Position numbers and translations under genes: made by a program. Below the pieces are notes generated by a model, which was given only the letters and a program-made list of their open reading frames with translations, was not told the DNA's origin and did no database searches. Below, piece after piece: positions 41,325 through 52,689 of a stretch of DNA of 64,000 nucleotides. Source of the stretch: Pelobates cultripes (Eukaryota > Chordata > Amphibia > Anura > Pelobatidae); assembly GCA_933207985.1 (NCBI GenBank), contig OW240921.1:22114000-22177999 (forward strand), given 5' to 3'. The number at the start of each line of letters is the position of its first letter. The stretch's first letter is position 1.

Positions 41325-41700
41325 GTTGTACCTCCAGAACTAGGTGTTGTCCAGTTACTGGGAGGAAATGGGTCTCTGTGTATGCTAAGTGGGTCTGTGA
41401 CGGAAGGGAGTTAGCGGAGGTAACCGGTCGGGTTACCCGTGGTCCGCTACACTTTATTTCCCCCTCTTAATGACATCCAAACTACAAGAATGTGTATTTT
41501 TCTATCCCTTTCTATCATTTAAGCTAGTTATTTCCTCCAAACTTCAAGAACATATGTGTCAGTGCCCTATTGGATGATTCAGTAAGGGGCATTGATGATG
41601 CTCATTCTATATATTGATATGTGAGACGTAATAAATTGCAGTCCCTTTGAACCTACAACATGTGTGTGTCTTGTTCATTTGGCTCCCCAGCGTTACAGTG
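41325..41700. other. possible continuation of the Gypsy 3' LTR and a solo-LTR-like segment
   Basis: TGTTGTACCTCCAGAACT directly after the DIRS-like end resembles GTTTTGTACAGGAACT that follows AATAAAAT in the 5' repeat at about 22830, suggesting the Gypsy LTR was split here. From 41396 (TGTGACGGAAGGGAG) to 41697 (CCAGCGTTACA) the sequence has TG...CA borders and AATAAA, like a small LTR, but no convincing target duplication. Confidence 0.35.
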
Positions 41701-43715
41701 GATCCAGATAAAACCATAGATCGATAAATTAATAGAAGCCCGTGGCAATCAAGAGATATGTTATATTAAAGAGTCTTTAACATGCTATCAATAAATATGT
41801 CTGACACGTCAAGCATTTAAACAACTTTAGCTTAATTAAGTAGTTTTGGTATATAGTTTGTACCCCTTCAGCCTCGATGCTCAATACTCTGTTTAGAGGT
41901 TAAATACATTATGTTTATGGAGTCCTAGCCACTCCTCCCTTAGCTGGGACTTACATAGTCTCCATAGAAACAATGTGTTATTTTACAGCACACTGGATTT
42001 GCTTTAGAAGCTCTTATCTCCTACTTTGTCAATTAAACTTTAATCACACACAGGCGACTGTTGCAGGCTCTAGTAGCCTATTAACAGAACAGAAAATAAG
42101 GAAAGGGAAGCTTTTTTTGCAGAAGGTGTGTAGGGGAGTTGTGTGAGTGACAGCAAGAGGAGGTGTGTCCTAGTTGCATAAACAAAGTGATACCACAGGG
42201 GCAGAAGACGCTTTATTAAACTAAAATTGTGTTTAGAGTGCTTGCTACCAAGCCTCTTCTTACAGTTCGCTGCTCTTAGGAATTTGTGGGACACATCCTC
42301 GTGCATTGTATATTTGTTGAAAAATACTGCAGATTGGATTAACTTGAATTCTGCCACATCCTTATATCTGTAGCCATAGGCCCAGGCTTAGTTTGGCTAT
42401 GCATACATTTATAATTTCCTAAACCCTTAAGGACGGCGGGCATTCTATGCCTTCCTGGCAGGGGCGGTCCTAAATGCTGCAAGGGTTCTTCCAAATCACA
42501 TGGCCTGAATAGCTGTCTGTGCCTGCAGGGGAACTGCCTGAGCTCTGACCAAAGTTAGCTTTTTATATTAGTTTTTTGCATTCTTTACACACAAACAAAT
42601 ATAAACATCAGCTTTAGCCAGTGTTTGTGACTAAGTGGCTCCTAAAAAAACCTCGAAATACCCCATTTGTAATACCTTGGGGGTCATTCTCATTCCTGGA
42701 CTAACATATGGTCTCAAAGTCAACATAACCAGTCTGACAAATTTCATTGTGTATAAACTGAAAAATGTATTGTACTATATTTAACCCTATAACTTTCCAA
42801 AACAGCATAAAACCTGTACATGGGGGTACTTTTTTCTTTGTCAGACATCGCTTAATGCAAATATGTGTATTATATTGCAGTAAAAGCCAACAGTATTATG
42901 ACATGCACAGTTAAAATGTCATGTAGGACAAAAAAAATTAAAAAGGATATTTTATTCATATTAAATTATGTATCACATCTAAATATTTGATGTGGAATTA
43001 AATCCCTATTTCTCCTGAACAAAATTATATATATTAAATGTGGTTGCACTGAATATGAAAGAGGTGCATTATGGTTGTACAGACATTGTAAGGTGTTAAT
43101 ATTATTGCTTGGGCTTGATGTATTAAATTATATATAATAATGAGACTTTTTAGCTGTGTTGGTTAAACGTTTTAAAATGCTTAATAGGGGCTTTCTTCCC
43201 TGCCTGCAAAATATGTATTCTTGCTGCCCTAGGCAAAGATCCATTTTGCCGCCCCCTCTTGAATGCAACTACACACGCTCAGAAGTTTATTCACTAAACT
43301 CTGAATTCAGTGAATTGTAAATCGAATTGCAAAGTTTAAGCAAAAACAGCTGAACTTTGACTGTAGCATAGTTGGAGAATTCTTCTAAATGGTATGATTT
43401 TTTCCATTTGGTCTGATCAGCTGTCCCTTTCCTCCATAGTGCCCAATCTCTCTCACTAGCATTTATCCCCAGATTTCTCCTTTGTTTCTGTTTCCAAAAG
43501 CTTGCAGTCTCTATGTTCACGATTTATCTGCTCACTCTATGCCACTGATTCTCTCCAGCCTGTTTCTCTTTATTCCAATAGGGTTATTCAATGAAGTGAG
43601 AATTGTTGGGAATTCAAAGTGAACTTCTAATTTATGGTCAAAACAACTGTTAACATTCTCCAGATTTGGCTACTCTGCCCTTACACTTACAATTCTCACT
43701 TTAGTGAATAACCTG
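41701..43715. other. intergenic, T2-like MITE remnants only
   Basis: AT-rich, no gene. About 41815-42000 and 42190-42240 carry T2-like MITE interior words (TTAGCTTAATTAAGTAGTTT, CTAAAATTGTGTTTAG). About 43220-43260 (GCTGCCCTAGGCAAAG ... TTTTGCCGCCCC) resembles the end of another unclassified repeat. Confidence 0.4.
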
Positions 43716-43891
43716 GTAATTTTATATCAAGACACGGAGGCTCATACTGCTTAACCCTTTCTTTACTGTCCACCAATAGCAGCAAAGAATACAAACAGTA
43801 AGAAAAAACAGTAACCATGGTGATAGACCACTCCCATACCAAGTCCCATTATAATAGTCAGCACCTCCCTAAACAATTCCTCTTTCTTTGC
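43716..43891. repeat. left ITR of the decayed DIRS element
   Basis: Starts GTAATTTTATATCAAGACAC. It is inverted relative to 49517-49725. Confidence 0.85.
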
Positions 43892-44597
43892 TGCTACCAA
43901 ACAGATAAGTACATTACTAATTTCTTCCATATTATCATTGCCTTATTGTTATGTATACTATTTATTTGCATTATTTATGATACTCTCCTTATTGCTCTTA
44001 TCTTTTCTCAGTTTGCGTTATCTTTCTCAGGCTGTCTGTGACTCCATTGCTCCTTCTCCTGTCTTTTGGAACCCTTTGCGCCTGTTTTTCTCCATTCCGT
44101 TCGGCTGTTTTTTCATGAATGAATCATGCCGTTCGGCTAATTCTTCACAAAACCTTACAGTTTGTTAGTTTCACTTACATACAGCCTTGTTCGCCTGTTT
44201 GCTGCATTCAGCTAATTTTCATACGAATGGCCGGCTAATTCGTCTGTTTTCCCTACTATTACTTTCATCTACTTATTTTCACGAATTCGTGTCTTTTTTC
44301 TGAACGTTCGGCTATTTATTTGACATATTCTTCAAATTTTGCCGCGAATCCCGCGACTATTTTCTAACATCCTGTCTTACAGTGTCTTTGCTATTCCTCG
44401 TGTCCTCTTCCTGTCTGACGGTATGGTACCTGGTGAGCTCCCTATCTCTAGCCTCTTATAAGGTATAGCTAGTCTGGGGTGATTAACTCCTGCTGGCCTG
44501 TTCTAGCCCTGTCATTTTAGTTTTTAGCTTTCAACTCCCTGCAGCATCTATTACTATTTTATATTTGGTGTCATTGGGATATCTCACAGCAATTTTA
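43892..44597 (+). other. DIRS 5' leader
   Basis: T-rich leader before the gag start, with several TTCGGCT/TTCGTCT words (44090-44330). No ORF of its own. Confidence 0.5.
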
Positions 44598-44599
44598 TT

Positions 44600-45756
44600 A
44601 TGCCCAAGTCCAAAGTGCCTGGGGAAATGGATATACCCCATGTTTTGGTTAACCCCTCTGCCAGCTCTGGTCCCCCTTCCTCCACAGGTGACCCTATGTC
44701 AGTACCTGAAGATGCCCAATCCCTGGCACTTTGGCCGCAGAAGGCTCGGCCACACCGACGCGCTCAGCACATTCTGCTTTAAGCCCTACTGGGGATGTTC
44801 CAAGAAAGGCTAAATCCAGGCACTTAAGTCCCACTGCCTCCAGAAACAATACGACTGGTGTGACTATATCCACCCATGACAGCGTGCTTATGTCACGCAA
44901 AAAGAGAGCCTTTCCGCGCCAGGCAGAAAGGGTGCGGCAGTGGAAATGTGCTAGAGCATAAAAAGAGAGTGACTCCGACTCAGAAATTGGGTCTTGTGAG
45001 GAGGCTGATGCTGAGTCCGTATGTGACTCCAATGATGACATTGGCGGGCAAGACACTGACCCTTTTGCCCAGGCTCTATCGGGGTTGGTAATGAGTGGCT
45101 CGTGCAGCAACTCCCCGCTACAGATGGATCCATCTGGGGAACCTCTGTTTGACCCGGATACTCTCCTTCACCCGAGGTATGGCTCCCAGCAGACCATGTG
45201 GCTAAGTACCTAGAGAACTGGGTACGGCGCCCCATTAGCAAGGCGGCGTGCAACAAACTCAGGGCAGAATGTCCTAGACCCCTGATTCCCAGTAAAGTCT
45301 GTGAGACCCCTATTGTTGATCCCAAAATGACCCAATTTCTTTCCAAAATGGGATGGGATCCCCGAAAGGGATTGGATTACACTTTAAAATCATGCTAGGA
45401 CAAACACCTGGACATTTTTGTTTGACCTGGCTGAACTAGCAAGAACCGAAAACAGGCAGGTTGACCCAGAAGAACTCCGTGGCTGGGTGCAGAGGGCGAT
45501 CTGCATAGCAGGCAGTGTGAACACCTCCCTGTCTATAGAGCGGCGTAAAGCCATTCGCTTTAAAATTGAGCCCAAACTTTCTAACCTCTCTCTCACTGAG
45601 GCGGGCAAAGATGCCCAGGGCCTGTTGTTTGGAGAATCCTTTATAAAGGATCTGGAGTGCTTTGTGGGTGCTTTTACAGCCCTGGACAAGGCTCAATCCT
45701 CTATGAAGAGGGTATTTCAGGGACGGGTTGAGGGGCCGTCTGTCTGGCCTGTCTAA
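44600..45756 (+). pseudogene. DIRS gag-like ORF1, frameshifted
   Basis: It begins MPKSKVPGEMDIPHVLVNPS and continues in several frames. The C-terminal part (45418-45756: DLAELARTENRQVDPEELRG, GLLFGESFIKDLECF, ALDKAQSSMKRVF) aligns well with the intact gag at 61235-62422 (DLALSQDSQLDPHVIREWAQ, GLLFGDAFIAELKRH, LNKAQTSLKQVF). Frameshifts lie near 44800, 45000 and 45390. DIRS gag is thought to form particles that carry the RNA; its fold is not well characterised. Confidence 0.7.
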
Positions 45757-45849
45757 TTACCACGCCCGTGGATCAGGACAAGGCTCCTACTACCAGAGAC
45801 CATCCTACCAGGAGACGAGACAACAGTCTCCATGGTGCTCCAGAGGCTT

Positions 45850-46756
45850 CAGAGGGAACCCCGGTTCAAAACGCCCTTACTGTAAGCTTACATCTACCTC
45901 ATGCTTTTTCCAATATCTGTGTAGGGGGCACAGATCTGTGTAGATTTTTTCCAAGCCTGGTTAGACATCACCTCAGATGTCTGGGTTCTGACCACAGTGA
46001 GGGAGTTTCACATAGAGTTGGTCGACACTCCGTGTCATATTCCTCCCCTTCACCCTATTGTACTTTCAGAGACAGACCACGCCTTAATAGACGAGGAGCT
46101 ATCGGCTCTCCACACGAAGGGGGCGATAGAATGGGCCCCAATGTCCCCCACAGGGGTTCTCAGCAACATCTTCCTTGTAGAAAAGAAAGGCGGGCAGATG
46201 CACCCAGTTATCAACCTCCGGGCCCTGAACACCCTAATGCGCTACCTCCACTTCAAGATGGAGGGCATTCATCTCCTGCGGGATTTACTCCTTTGCATAC
46301 TTGACGGTCCCAGTGACCGAGGCATCCAGGGACTTACTACGCTTTCTCTGGAAAGGCGACACTTGGCGCTTCACATGCCTCCCTTTCAGGCTCTTGTCAG
46401 CTCCGTGTTGCTTCACCAAACTGATGCACCCTGCCATGGTTTGGTTGCGCAGTCGAGGAGTAAGACTGATAGTCTATTTGGACGACATCCTCCTCATGGC
46501 ACAGGACCGCGTGGTCCTCCTGAAACACCTATAGTGGACGATGGATCTCCTCTCTTACCTGGGTTCCCTCCTCAATTTGGAAAAATCCTGCCTGTCGCCT
46601 TCCCGACGCATGGAGTTCCTCGGGTTCACGGTAGACTCAGAAGCGGAATCTCTCAGCCTCCCTCTGGCCAAAATACGCTCCATCCGCAAGGAATTACGCC
46701 ACGCCCTGCGCTGCGTCATCTGGCATGGATCATCGGCCTACTGGCCTCCTCAATCC
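45850..46756 (+). pseudogene. DIRS reverse transcriptase, broken
   Basis: Frame 45997-46300 has HALIDEELSALHTKGAIEW, LSNIFLVEKKGG and VINLRALNTLM, then breaks near 46290. The next frame carries WKGDTWRFTCLPFRLLSAP and the active site LIVYLDDILLM. After another stop there is LEKSCLSPSRRMEFLGF (thumb). The order and motifs match the intact copy at 62469 onward. At least two frameshifts or stops make it non-functional. The end is cut by a LINE insertion. Confidence 0.85.
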
Positions 46757-47050
46757 ATAGAAACATAGAAACATAGAATGTGATGGCAGATAAGAACCAT
46801 TCGGCCCATCTAGTCTGCCCAATTTTCTAAATACTTTCATTAGTCCCTAGTCTTATCTTATAGTTAGGATAGCCTTATGCCTATCCCACGCACGCTTAAA
46901 CTCCTTTACTGTGTTAACCTCTACCACTTCAGCTGGAAGGCTATTCCATGCATCCACTACCCTTTCAGTAAAGTAATACTTCCTGATATTATTTTTAAAC
47001 CTTTGTCCCTCTAATTTAAGACTATGTCCTCTTGTTGTGGTAGGCGGTGT
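46757..47050 (-). mobile_element. 5'-truncated CR1/L2-like LINE tail
   Basis: On the minus strand, a frame encodes FKNNIRKYYFTERVVDAWNS and LPAEVVEVNTVKEFKRAWD, the C-terminal end of CR1-group reverse transcriptases. A short 3' UTR follows, ending in an ATAGAAACATAGAAACATAG microsatellite (46757-46775). It interrupts the DIRS frame between the RT thumb (LLASSIH) and the RNase H connection (AVFPAPLHYRAL). Confidence 0.8.
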
Positions 47051-47059
47051 TGTGGTAGG

Positions 47060-47742
47060 CGGTGTTTCCAGCCCCTCTCCATTATCGTGCCCTCCAGAGT
47101 CTGAAGATCGCACATCTTCGCAACGGGGCATCATATGCAGACATGGTTTCCCTGGATTCGGAAACATGAGACGAGCTGACCTGGTGGATCCACAACCTAT
47201 CCGCGTGGAATGGCAAGGACATCTTCGATTCCCAACCGGAATTCACGGTGGATTCAGACCACTGCAACAGTGTGACTACCGGCGAACGCTGGTCGGAGGA
47301 CGAATCCCGTCTCCACATCAATGCCCTGGAGCTCCTGGCTGGCTCCTTTGCGATTCGGAGCTTCATGAACGGGACCGCCAGTGCGTGCCTCCGACTGCGC
47401 ATGGACGACATCTCAGCAGTTCGCTATGTCAATCACATGGGCGGCACGCATTCGGCTATTCTGGCCCGCATGGCAAAGGACTTCTGGGCCTATTGTTTGG
47501 CCAGGAATCTGATCGTCCAGGTGGAATACCTCCCCGGTCTCCACAACACCCATGCGGATTGGAGCTCACGCTATCTGTCGGACAGCAGCGATTGGAAATT
47601 GGATGTAGAGGTGTTCTCCACTATCTCGTCTCTCTGGGGACCTTTTGCCATTGACCTCTTTGCTTCCCGGCTAAACGCCCAGCTACCTTGGTTCTACAGC
47701 TGGTGCCCATACCCAGCCGCAGAGCAGTGGATGCCTTCCTAA
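47060..47742 (+). pseudogene. DIRS RNase H domain
   Basis: After the LINE tail the DIRS frame resumes. It contains the RNase H residues in VDSDHCNSV (decayed around the first Asp), INALELLAGSFAIRSF (Glu), LRMDDISAVRYVNHMGG (Asp) and HADWSSRYLS (Asp), plus the downstream FAIDLFASRLNAQLPWFYSW. A stop at 47740 ends the frame earlier than in an intact element. Confidence 0.8.
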
Positions 47743-47899
47743 AAGACTGGACCGGCTCACCCCTTTATGCCTTCCCTCCATTTGCCATGATTCCTCGGGT
47801 TCTACTTCATGTACGACGCCATTCTGGCGATAGAAGGCTCCTGGAACTGGCGATAGATGTACCCAGACTTCTGCCATCCTGTCAGGATCTTCTGCTGGA

Positions 47900-48913
47900 C
47901 CCATTGGGCCAACGACACCATCCTTCTTCTGGATGGGTCATTGTTGCTGCTACTCATGTGGAGGATTTCCGGTGCCCCTGGGAAATCCAAGGAGTTTTGG
48001 ATGCAACTCGACACCTCCTGGCTGACGCATGGGCCCAGGCACTAGACGATCATATGGGACTACTTGGAGAGCCTGGACTGGCTGGTGCATGGCTCGGGAC
48101 TTGGATCCCATTTTGGCACCTGTGACAGCGATACTCCAATTCCTCACTTCGTTATTCGAGGCTGGTCGGGCGTATCGCACGATTAACCTGTATAGATCAG
48201 CCGTCTCTTAGGCTCACCAGGGTTTCGACAGCTGTCCTGCAGGCCAACACCCCTTGGTGTGCCACTTACTTTGGGGTTCACGCCTGTCGCTTCCCCCCAG
48301 ACCTCGATATTCGGCTACATGGGACGTTTTCATGCCTCTTGTCACTGTTTTCTTCCTGGCCTCCTAATTCGGACCTCACCCTGCGAAAGCTGTTGGACAA
48401 ATTTGTTTCCCTGTTCTGCCTCATTTAGTGCAAACGGGTCTCAGATGCATGGGCCCTGGACTACGATACTAGGTCCTTCACTCCGGATGGAGTGACATTT
48501 AACATCTCCAGACGCACTAAGACGGCTATACGTTCGGTCTCGTATCCGAGTTTTCCAACTACCTAGGCGTTATGTCCAGTGTCCTGTTTGAGGGAATATG
48601 AACTTCGGATGAGTGCCCATCGTTCGGCCGAGTCCCCTCAGCTCTTTCTCTCGATTCGTCAACCCTCCGCCCCGGTGCCTTGGCTTGTTGGGTGAAATGG
48701 GTGATGTCACTGGCCGGTGTGGATACATCCATCTTTAGCGCTCACTCCGCACAAGGGGCATCAGCCACATCTATGGTGTCTTTGGGAGCACGCCTGGAAG
48801 ACCTGATGAGGATGGCGGACTGGTCCCACAAATCCACCTTCAGAGATTTTACTTTTGGCCTCCAACACATGTTTTCTCTTCGGTTATTGATCAGCTTTAA
48901 ACTTGCAATATGA
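47900..48913 (+). pseudogene. DIRS tyrosine recombinase, catalytic residues lost
   Basis: The N-terminal core-binding part is visible at 48029-48211 (RRSYGTTWRAWTGWCMARDL and YRTINLYRSAVS). The catalytic domain is spread over three frames: KRVSDAWALDYDTR (first Arg region near 48435), then FSAHSAQGASATSMV (48740), where HxxR has become HSAQ, and WSHKSTFRDFTFG (48840), where the nucleophile Tyr position is replaced. The enzyme would integrate a circular cDNA; this copy cannot. Confidence 0.75.
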
Positions 48914-49001
48914 GCCTCCGTGTCTTGACATAAAATTACATGATTTTGCTACTTCATGATGAAAAGTCATAATTTTATGAAAGACACGGAGGCGAGTATT
49001 G
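48905..49001. repeat. internal complementary region of the decayed DIRS element
   Basis: ATGAGCCTCCGTGTCTTGAC is the complement of the left tip. TACATGATTTTGCTACTTCA ... GACACGGAGGCGAGTATTG is the complement of the right tip. The two halves meet at TAAAATTACA, the circle junction. Confidence 0.9.
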
Positions 49002-49516
49002 TCCCACCCTATTATTTTTCTATCATTGTATTTCCCCCCTCTGTTGTTTTTATATCTCAGGTTGGTAAGTATTGCATTGAGCTCAGCCTTATATGCCCTA
49101 TTATGTGCATCCGAACTGTGAGTGTTATGTTTGCCTGGTGGTTGTTCTCTTTGTCTGACATTATGGGCACTGTATTGTTTCAGTATTTCAATACATTATG
49201 TCTTGGCATGCGCAATTGGTTTAAGTACCGATTTAACGGTTGGGCTCCTGTTTTTTATGTTTTCACACGCTGATTCTGCGCTGTTGGTGCTGTATAGATA
49301 TCCTCACTTCTTCCCAAGACTTCACCATGTTGGCTGAAGATCTATGGATGGTGCTCTGATGGACTACTTGTTGTTGACTCTTCGTCATTCGTTGATGGTT
49401 TAGTTCCAGTTCACAGATGGTTCCTGACAAGTATCCGGCAGGATTTCGGGATGGTTTGTTCTACTGTGTTCTGGACTGTTCATCGGTTCCTGTTTGCTGG
49501 TTTGGTGTCGCATCTC
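49002..49516. other. DIRS 3' region between complementary region and right ITR
   Basis: About 515 bp, T-rich, without ORFs that resemble proteins. Confidence 0.6.
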
Positions 49517-49725
49517 CAAAGAAAGAGGAATTGTGTAGGAAGGTGCTGACTATTATACTGGGACTTGGTATGGGAGTGGTCTATCACCATGGCTACTGTT
49601 TTTTCTTACTGTTTGTATTCTTTGCTGCTATTGGTGGACAGTAAAGAAAGGGTTAAGCAATACTCGCCTCCGTGTCTTTCATAAAATCATGACTTTTTGT
49701 CATGAAATAGCAAAATCATGTAATT
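49517..49725. repeat. right ITR of the decayed DIRS element
   Basis: Complement of the left ITR plus a unique tip (CATGACTTTTTGTCATGAAA hairpin-like, complemented in the internal region). Confidence 0.85.
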
Positions 49726-50054
49726 ATCTTCTGTCAAGTTCTCTTCTTTTCTTTTCCCTGTCTATTCATTACACAGTTAGTTGAAATATAACTGGCAACA
49801 TTTAGGACAAAACAGAAGAGTTGTATAAAGTCATCTCAACTTTTTCAAATCACTGTTTAGTGAATAGACTCCTAAGTGTCTAAGGGAAAGCAGAGAGACC
49901 AGGGATACATTTAGGGAAAGGGAACAGACCGGGAAGGAAATTAGGAAAGGGATAGAGAGATTGTTGAGGTTTTTAGGAAACCGATACAGACTAGGAGACA
50001 TTTTAGGAGAGACACAGTGAGCAGACATTTAGAAAAAAAAAAAAAAAGAAACTG
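49726..50054. other. unassigned sequence
   Basis: Purine-rich with loose GGGAAAGGGA words; A-run at 50033-50047. No gene. Confidence 0.5.
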
Positions 50055-50470
50055 CCCAATATGAACACACATCCAGTACACACACACTGCCAATACATAC
50101 ACACACAGACAGACTGCCAATACATGTATCCATACACACACAGACTGCCAAAACGTACATCCATACACACATACTGCCTAATGTGTACATCCATACATGC
50201 ACACTGCCTAATACATACATTCAACCATACACACTCACTGCCCATTATATACATACTGCCTAATACATTCATCCATACGCACATACTGCCCAACACATAC
50301 ATCCACGCGCACATACAGCCCAACACATACTTCCACGTGCACATACTGCCCAACATATACATCCATATACACATACTGCCCAACACATACATCCATACGC
50401 ACATACATCCATACGCACATACAGCCTAATACACACATCCATAAGCACATACTTACTAATACATATACAT
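50055..50470. repeat. about 30-bp minisatellite
   Basis: Units like CATACTGCCCAACACATACA followed by TCCATACGCA, about 12 copies. Long frames on both strands follow the repeat. Confidence 0.9.
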
Positions 50471-50737
50471 TTTACATTGAATACAATTATGGTTGGGATA
50501 AATAATGTATTAAATTAATTTGGTGCGATTTAGCTTATACTATTGTGCATTTAGTTTATGATAATGGTGGTATGTAATGTATGCTACAGTGAACTTGTCT
50601 GAAAGGCACACTGTAAGTAAAACATATTTTAAAATATAACATAAATAATTATATTAATGTATTAAAAATATAACTGGTCACACACACTCTCACTGACATA
50701 CACACGTCACTTACACCCTCTCACCAACACACACACT
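50471..50737. other. AT-rich spacer and CACACACTCTCACTGACATA-type repeat
   Basis: The last 70 bases are a CA-rich tandem sequence that resumes at 52026, so the following hAT-like element was inserted into it. Confidence 0.6.
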
Positions 50738-52025
50738 CAGGGCCACCATCAGGGGGTGACAACCATAAGGGCTTAGGAGTGATTACAGCAAGAAAATTTG
50801 CAGAGCATACCTTGTAGAAGACTCCCCCAATAAGAGACAGGACTCCAAATTGAGGGTAAAGTAGTACTGTCTAAAACTTTATTTTACTTGGGACTAGCCC
50901 ATATGGTCATTACATTAACATTGCTGTAAAACTCAATAAAATTACAAACAGTCAAATCATAGCAGGCAACATACAGTGACTTATTATAACATAATTACAT
51001 ATTTATAAATGGGTGAGGAAGACCATAATTAACACAAAATGTCTCTCCTGCATGCAGAATTAGCAATGTGCAAATCTACCCGAATATGCAAATTACCAGT
51101 CTTGCTATTCAGGTAGTGCATATTACTGTTGCTACCAACAGAGGGCACTATACAAGCTCTGTAGCCAAATCCACCTAGTTGGTAGCAATCTTCAGCAGTA
51201 CAGGAGAGCAGGCAATACATCCCAGGGGCCATAGTCACATGGCAGGAGGCTGGCAATCAGTCTTCTCCAATGCCCAGTGGCGAGGCTGGTTCCGCCACAG
51301 TCAGTATGCATGTATGTCTGTGTGTGTGTGTGTGTGTCTGTATGTATGTGTGTATGTGTCTATCTGTATGTCAATATGTATATATGTCTGTGTGTGTGTA
51401 TGTCAGTATGTATGTGTGTATGTATGTATATATCTATCAGTATGTATGTCAGTATGCATGTATGTCTGTGTGTGTGTGTGTATGTCAGTATGTCTGTATG
51501 TATCTGTGTATGTATATATCTATCTCTGTGTGTGTGTGTCTGTATGTCTGTATGTATGTATATCCATATGTATGTATGCCATTATGTATGTCAGTATGTA
51601 TTTATGTGTATGTATGTCTGTATGTATCTGTGTATGTATATATCTATCTGTGTGTGTGTATGTATGTATGTCAGTATGTATTTATGTGTATGTATGTATG
51701 TCTGTATGTATGTCTGTTTGTCAGTATGTATGTATGTGTGTGTGTCAGTATGTGAGTATGTACGTCAGTGTGTGTGTCTTTATGTCAGTATGTGCGTGTG
51801 TACCTGTATCTGTGTATGTGTCTATATGTGTATATGTTTGTTTCAGTATTTGTGTCTGTTAGTATGTGTGTATCTTTCTGTGTGTGTGTGTGTGTGTGTG
51901 TCCTTTTGTGTCTGTGTGTGTGTATTCCTGTGGGCAGGATTTGGAGGCGGGGCTTGGAGGTGGGCACCCGGGGGCCCAGACCTTGAGCTGTGTTAGGGGC
52001 CCCACAATTTCTGATGGCGGCCCTG
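50738..52025. mobile_element. hAT-like MITE with embedded (TATG)n array
   Basis: Ends CAGGGCCACCATCAG and CTGATGGCGGCCCTG are inverted. The flanking octamer CACACACT is duplicated (50730-50737 and 52026-52033), although the surrounding CA repeat weakens this. It is 1288 bp without transposase. Confidence 0.7.
51305..51925. repeat. TGTATGTATGTCTGTGTG microsatellite array
   Basis: About 620 bp of TATG/TGTG/TCTG tetranucleotide mixtures inside the hAT-like MITE. The Cys/Val/Tyr-rich ORFs here are artefacts. Confidence 0.95.
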
Positions 52026-52033
52026 CACACACT

Positions 52034-52681
52034 CTTACTGACATACACACACATACACGCAAACACAATGTCACTTACACATTCTCACTAACACACACAC
52101 TCTCACTGAAATACACACACACACACAATGTCACTCACACCAGTTTACATATAGTCAGTTTATTAAAACACACACCCACAAACAAACTTAACACACCAAT
52201 TTTCAAACATACACACAATAATAACCATCTCCCCTTATCCTCCAGTTTTGCCATACCTGTGCTAGTGATGTGACTGGAGGAGAAGGGGACCATCTTTCAG
52301 CCTGCAGGTATCTGTTCTTGTTCCTGGGGGAGCAGGAGAGCCATGCACTGTGAGCACAGGCTACATCCTGCTCCCTCCACAGTGCTTCCTGTGAACACGC
52401 ATCCAGTACACATATACATCCAGTACACATTTACAGGCAAGGGACAGCCAGGATACCAGGTTACATCCCGGCTTCCCCTGCCTACAGAAAGCAGAGTGCT
52501 TTGCTTGGGTGCTGGGGATTCAACAGACCCCCTCTCCCTGAGCAGATGATTGGGACCACAGGATATGGCTGCACTGGGGGGTGGCTATCCAGCCCGCTGC
52601 CCACCCAGAAACCTCCCGGTGGGTGCCCCCTGCAGGTCAGCGCCCCAGGCGAATTATTAATTTGCCTTAGTGCCGGCCCTG
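52034..52681. other. CA-rich repeat and right end of another hAT-like element
   Basis: CA-rich tandem sequence to about 52180, then unique DNA ending at GCCTTAGTGCCGGCCCTG (52681), which is the complement of a CAGGGCCGGCACTAAGGC hAT-like terminus. The partner end was not found. Confidence 0.45.
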
Positions 52682-52689
52682 GTCATACC

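Larger units (their letters stand above)
43716..49725 (+). mobile_element. DIRS retrotransposon, complete length but decayed
   Basis: 6010 bp. Inverted ITRs at 43716-43891 and 49517-49725 share GACACGGAGGC, TTAACCCTTTCTTTACTGTC and CCATGGTGATAGACCACTCC. An internal complementary region lies at 48905-49001 and consists of the complement of the left tip joined to the complement of the right tip. In between are gag, RT, RNase H and tyrosine recombinase remnants in the standard order, all broken by stops and frameshifts. A CR1-like LINE tail is inserted in the RT-RNase H region. Its ITRs differ from those of the elements at 28082 and 59984, so it is a separate family. Confidence 0.92.

Noticed and set aside
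45768..46304. 178-codon ORF in the decayed DIRS element
   Set aside because: Out-of-frame shadow; the RT motifs are in the 45997-46300 frame that overlaps it.
51179..51996. Three 160-240-codon Cys/Val/Tyr-rich ORFs
   Set aside because: All lie in a TATG/TGTG microsatellite and are open in several frames at once.
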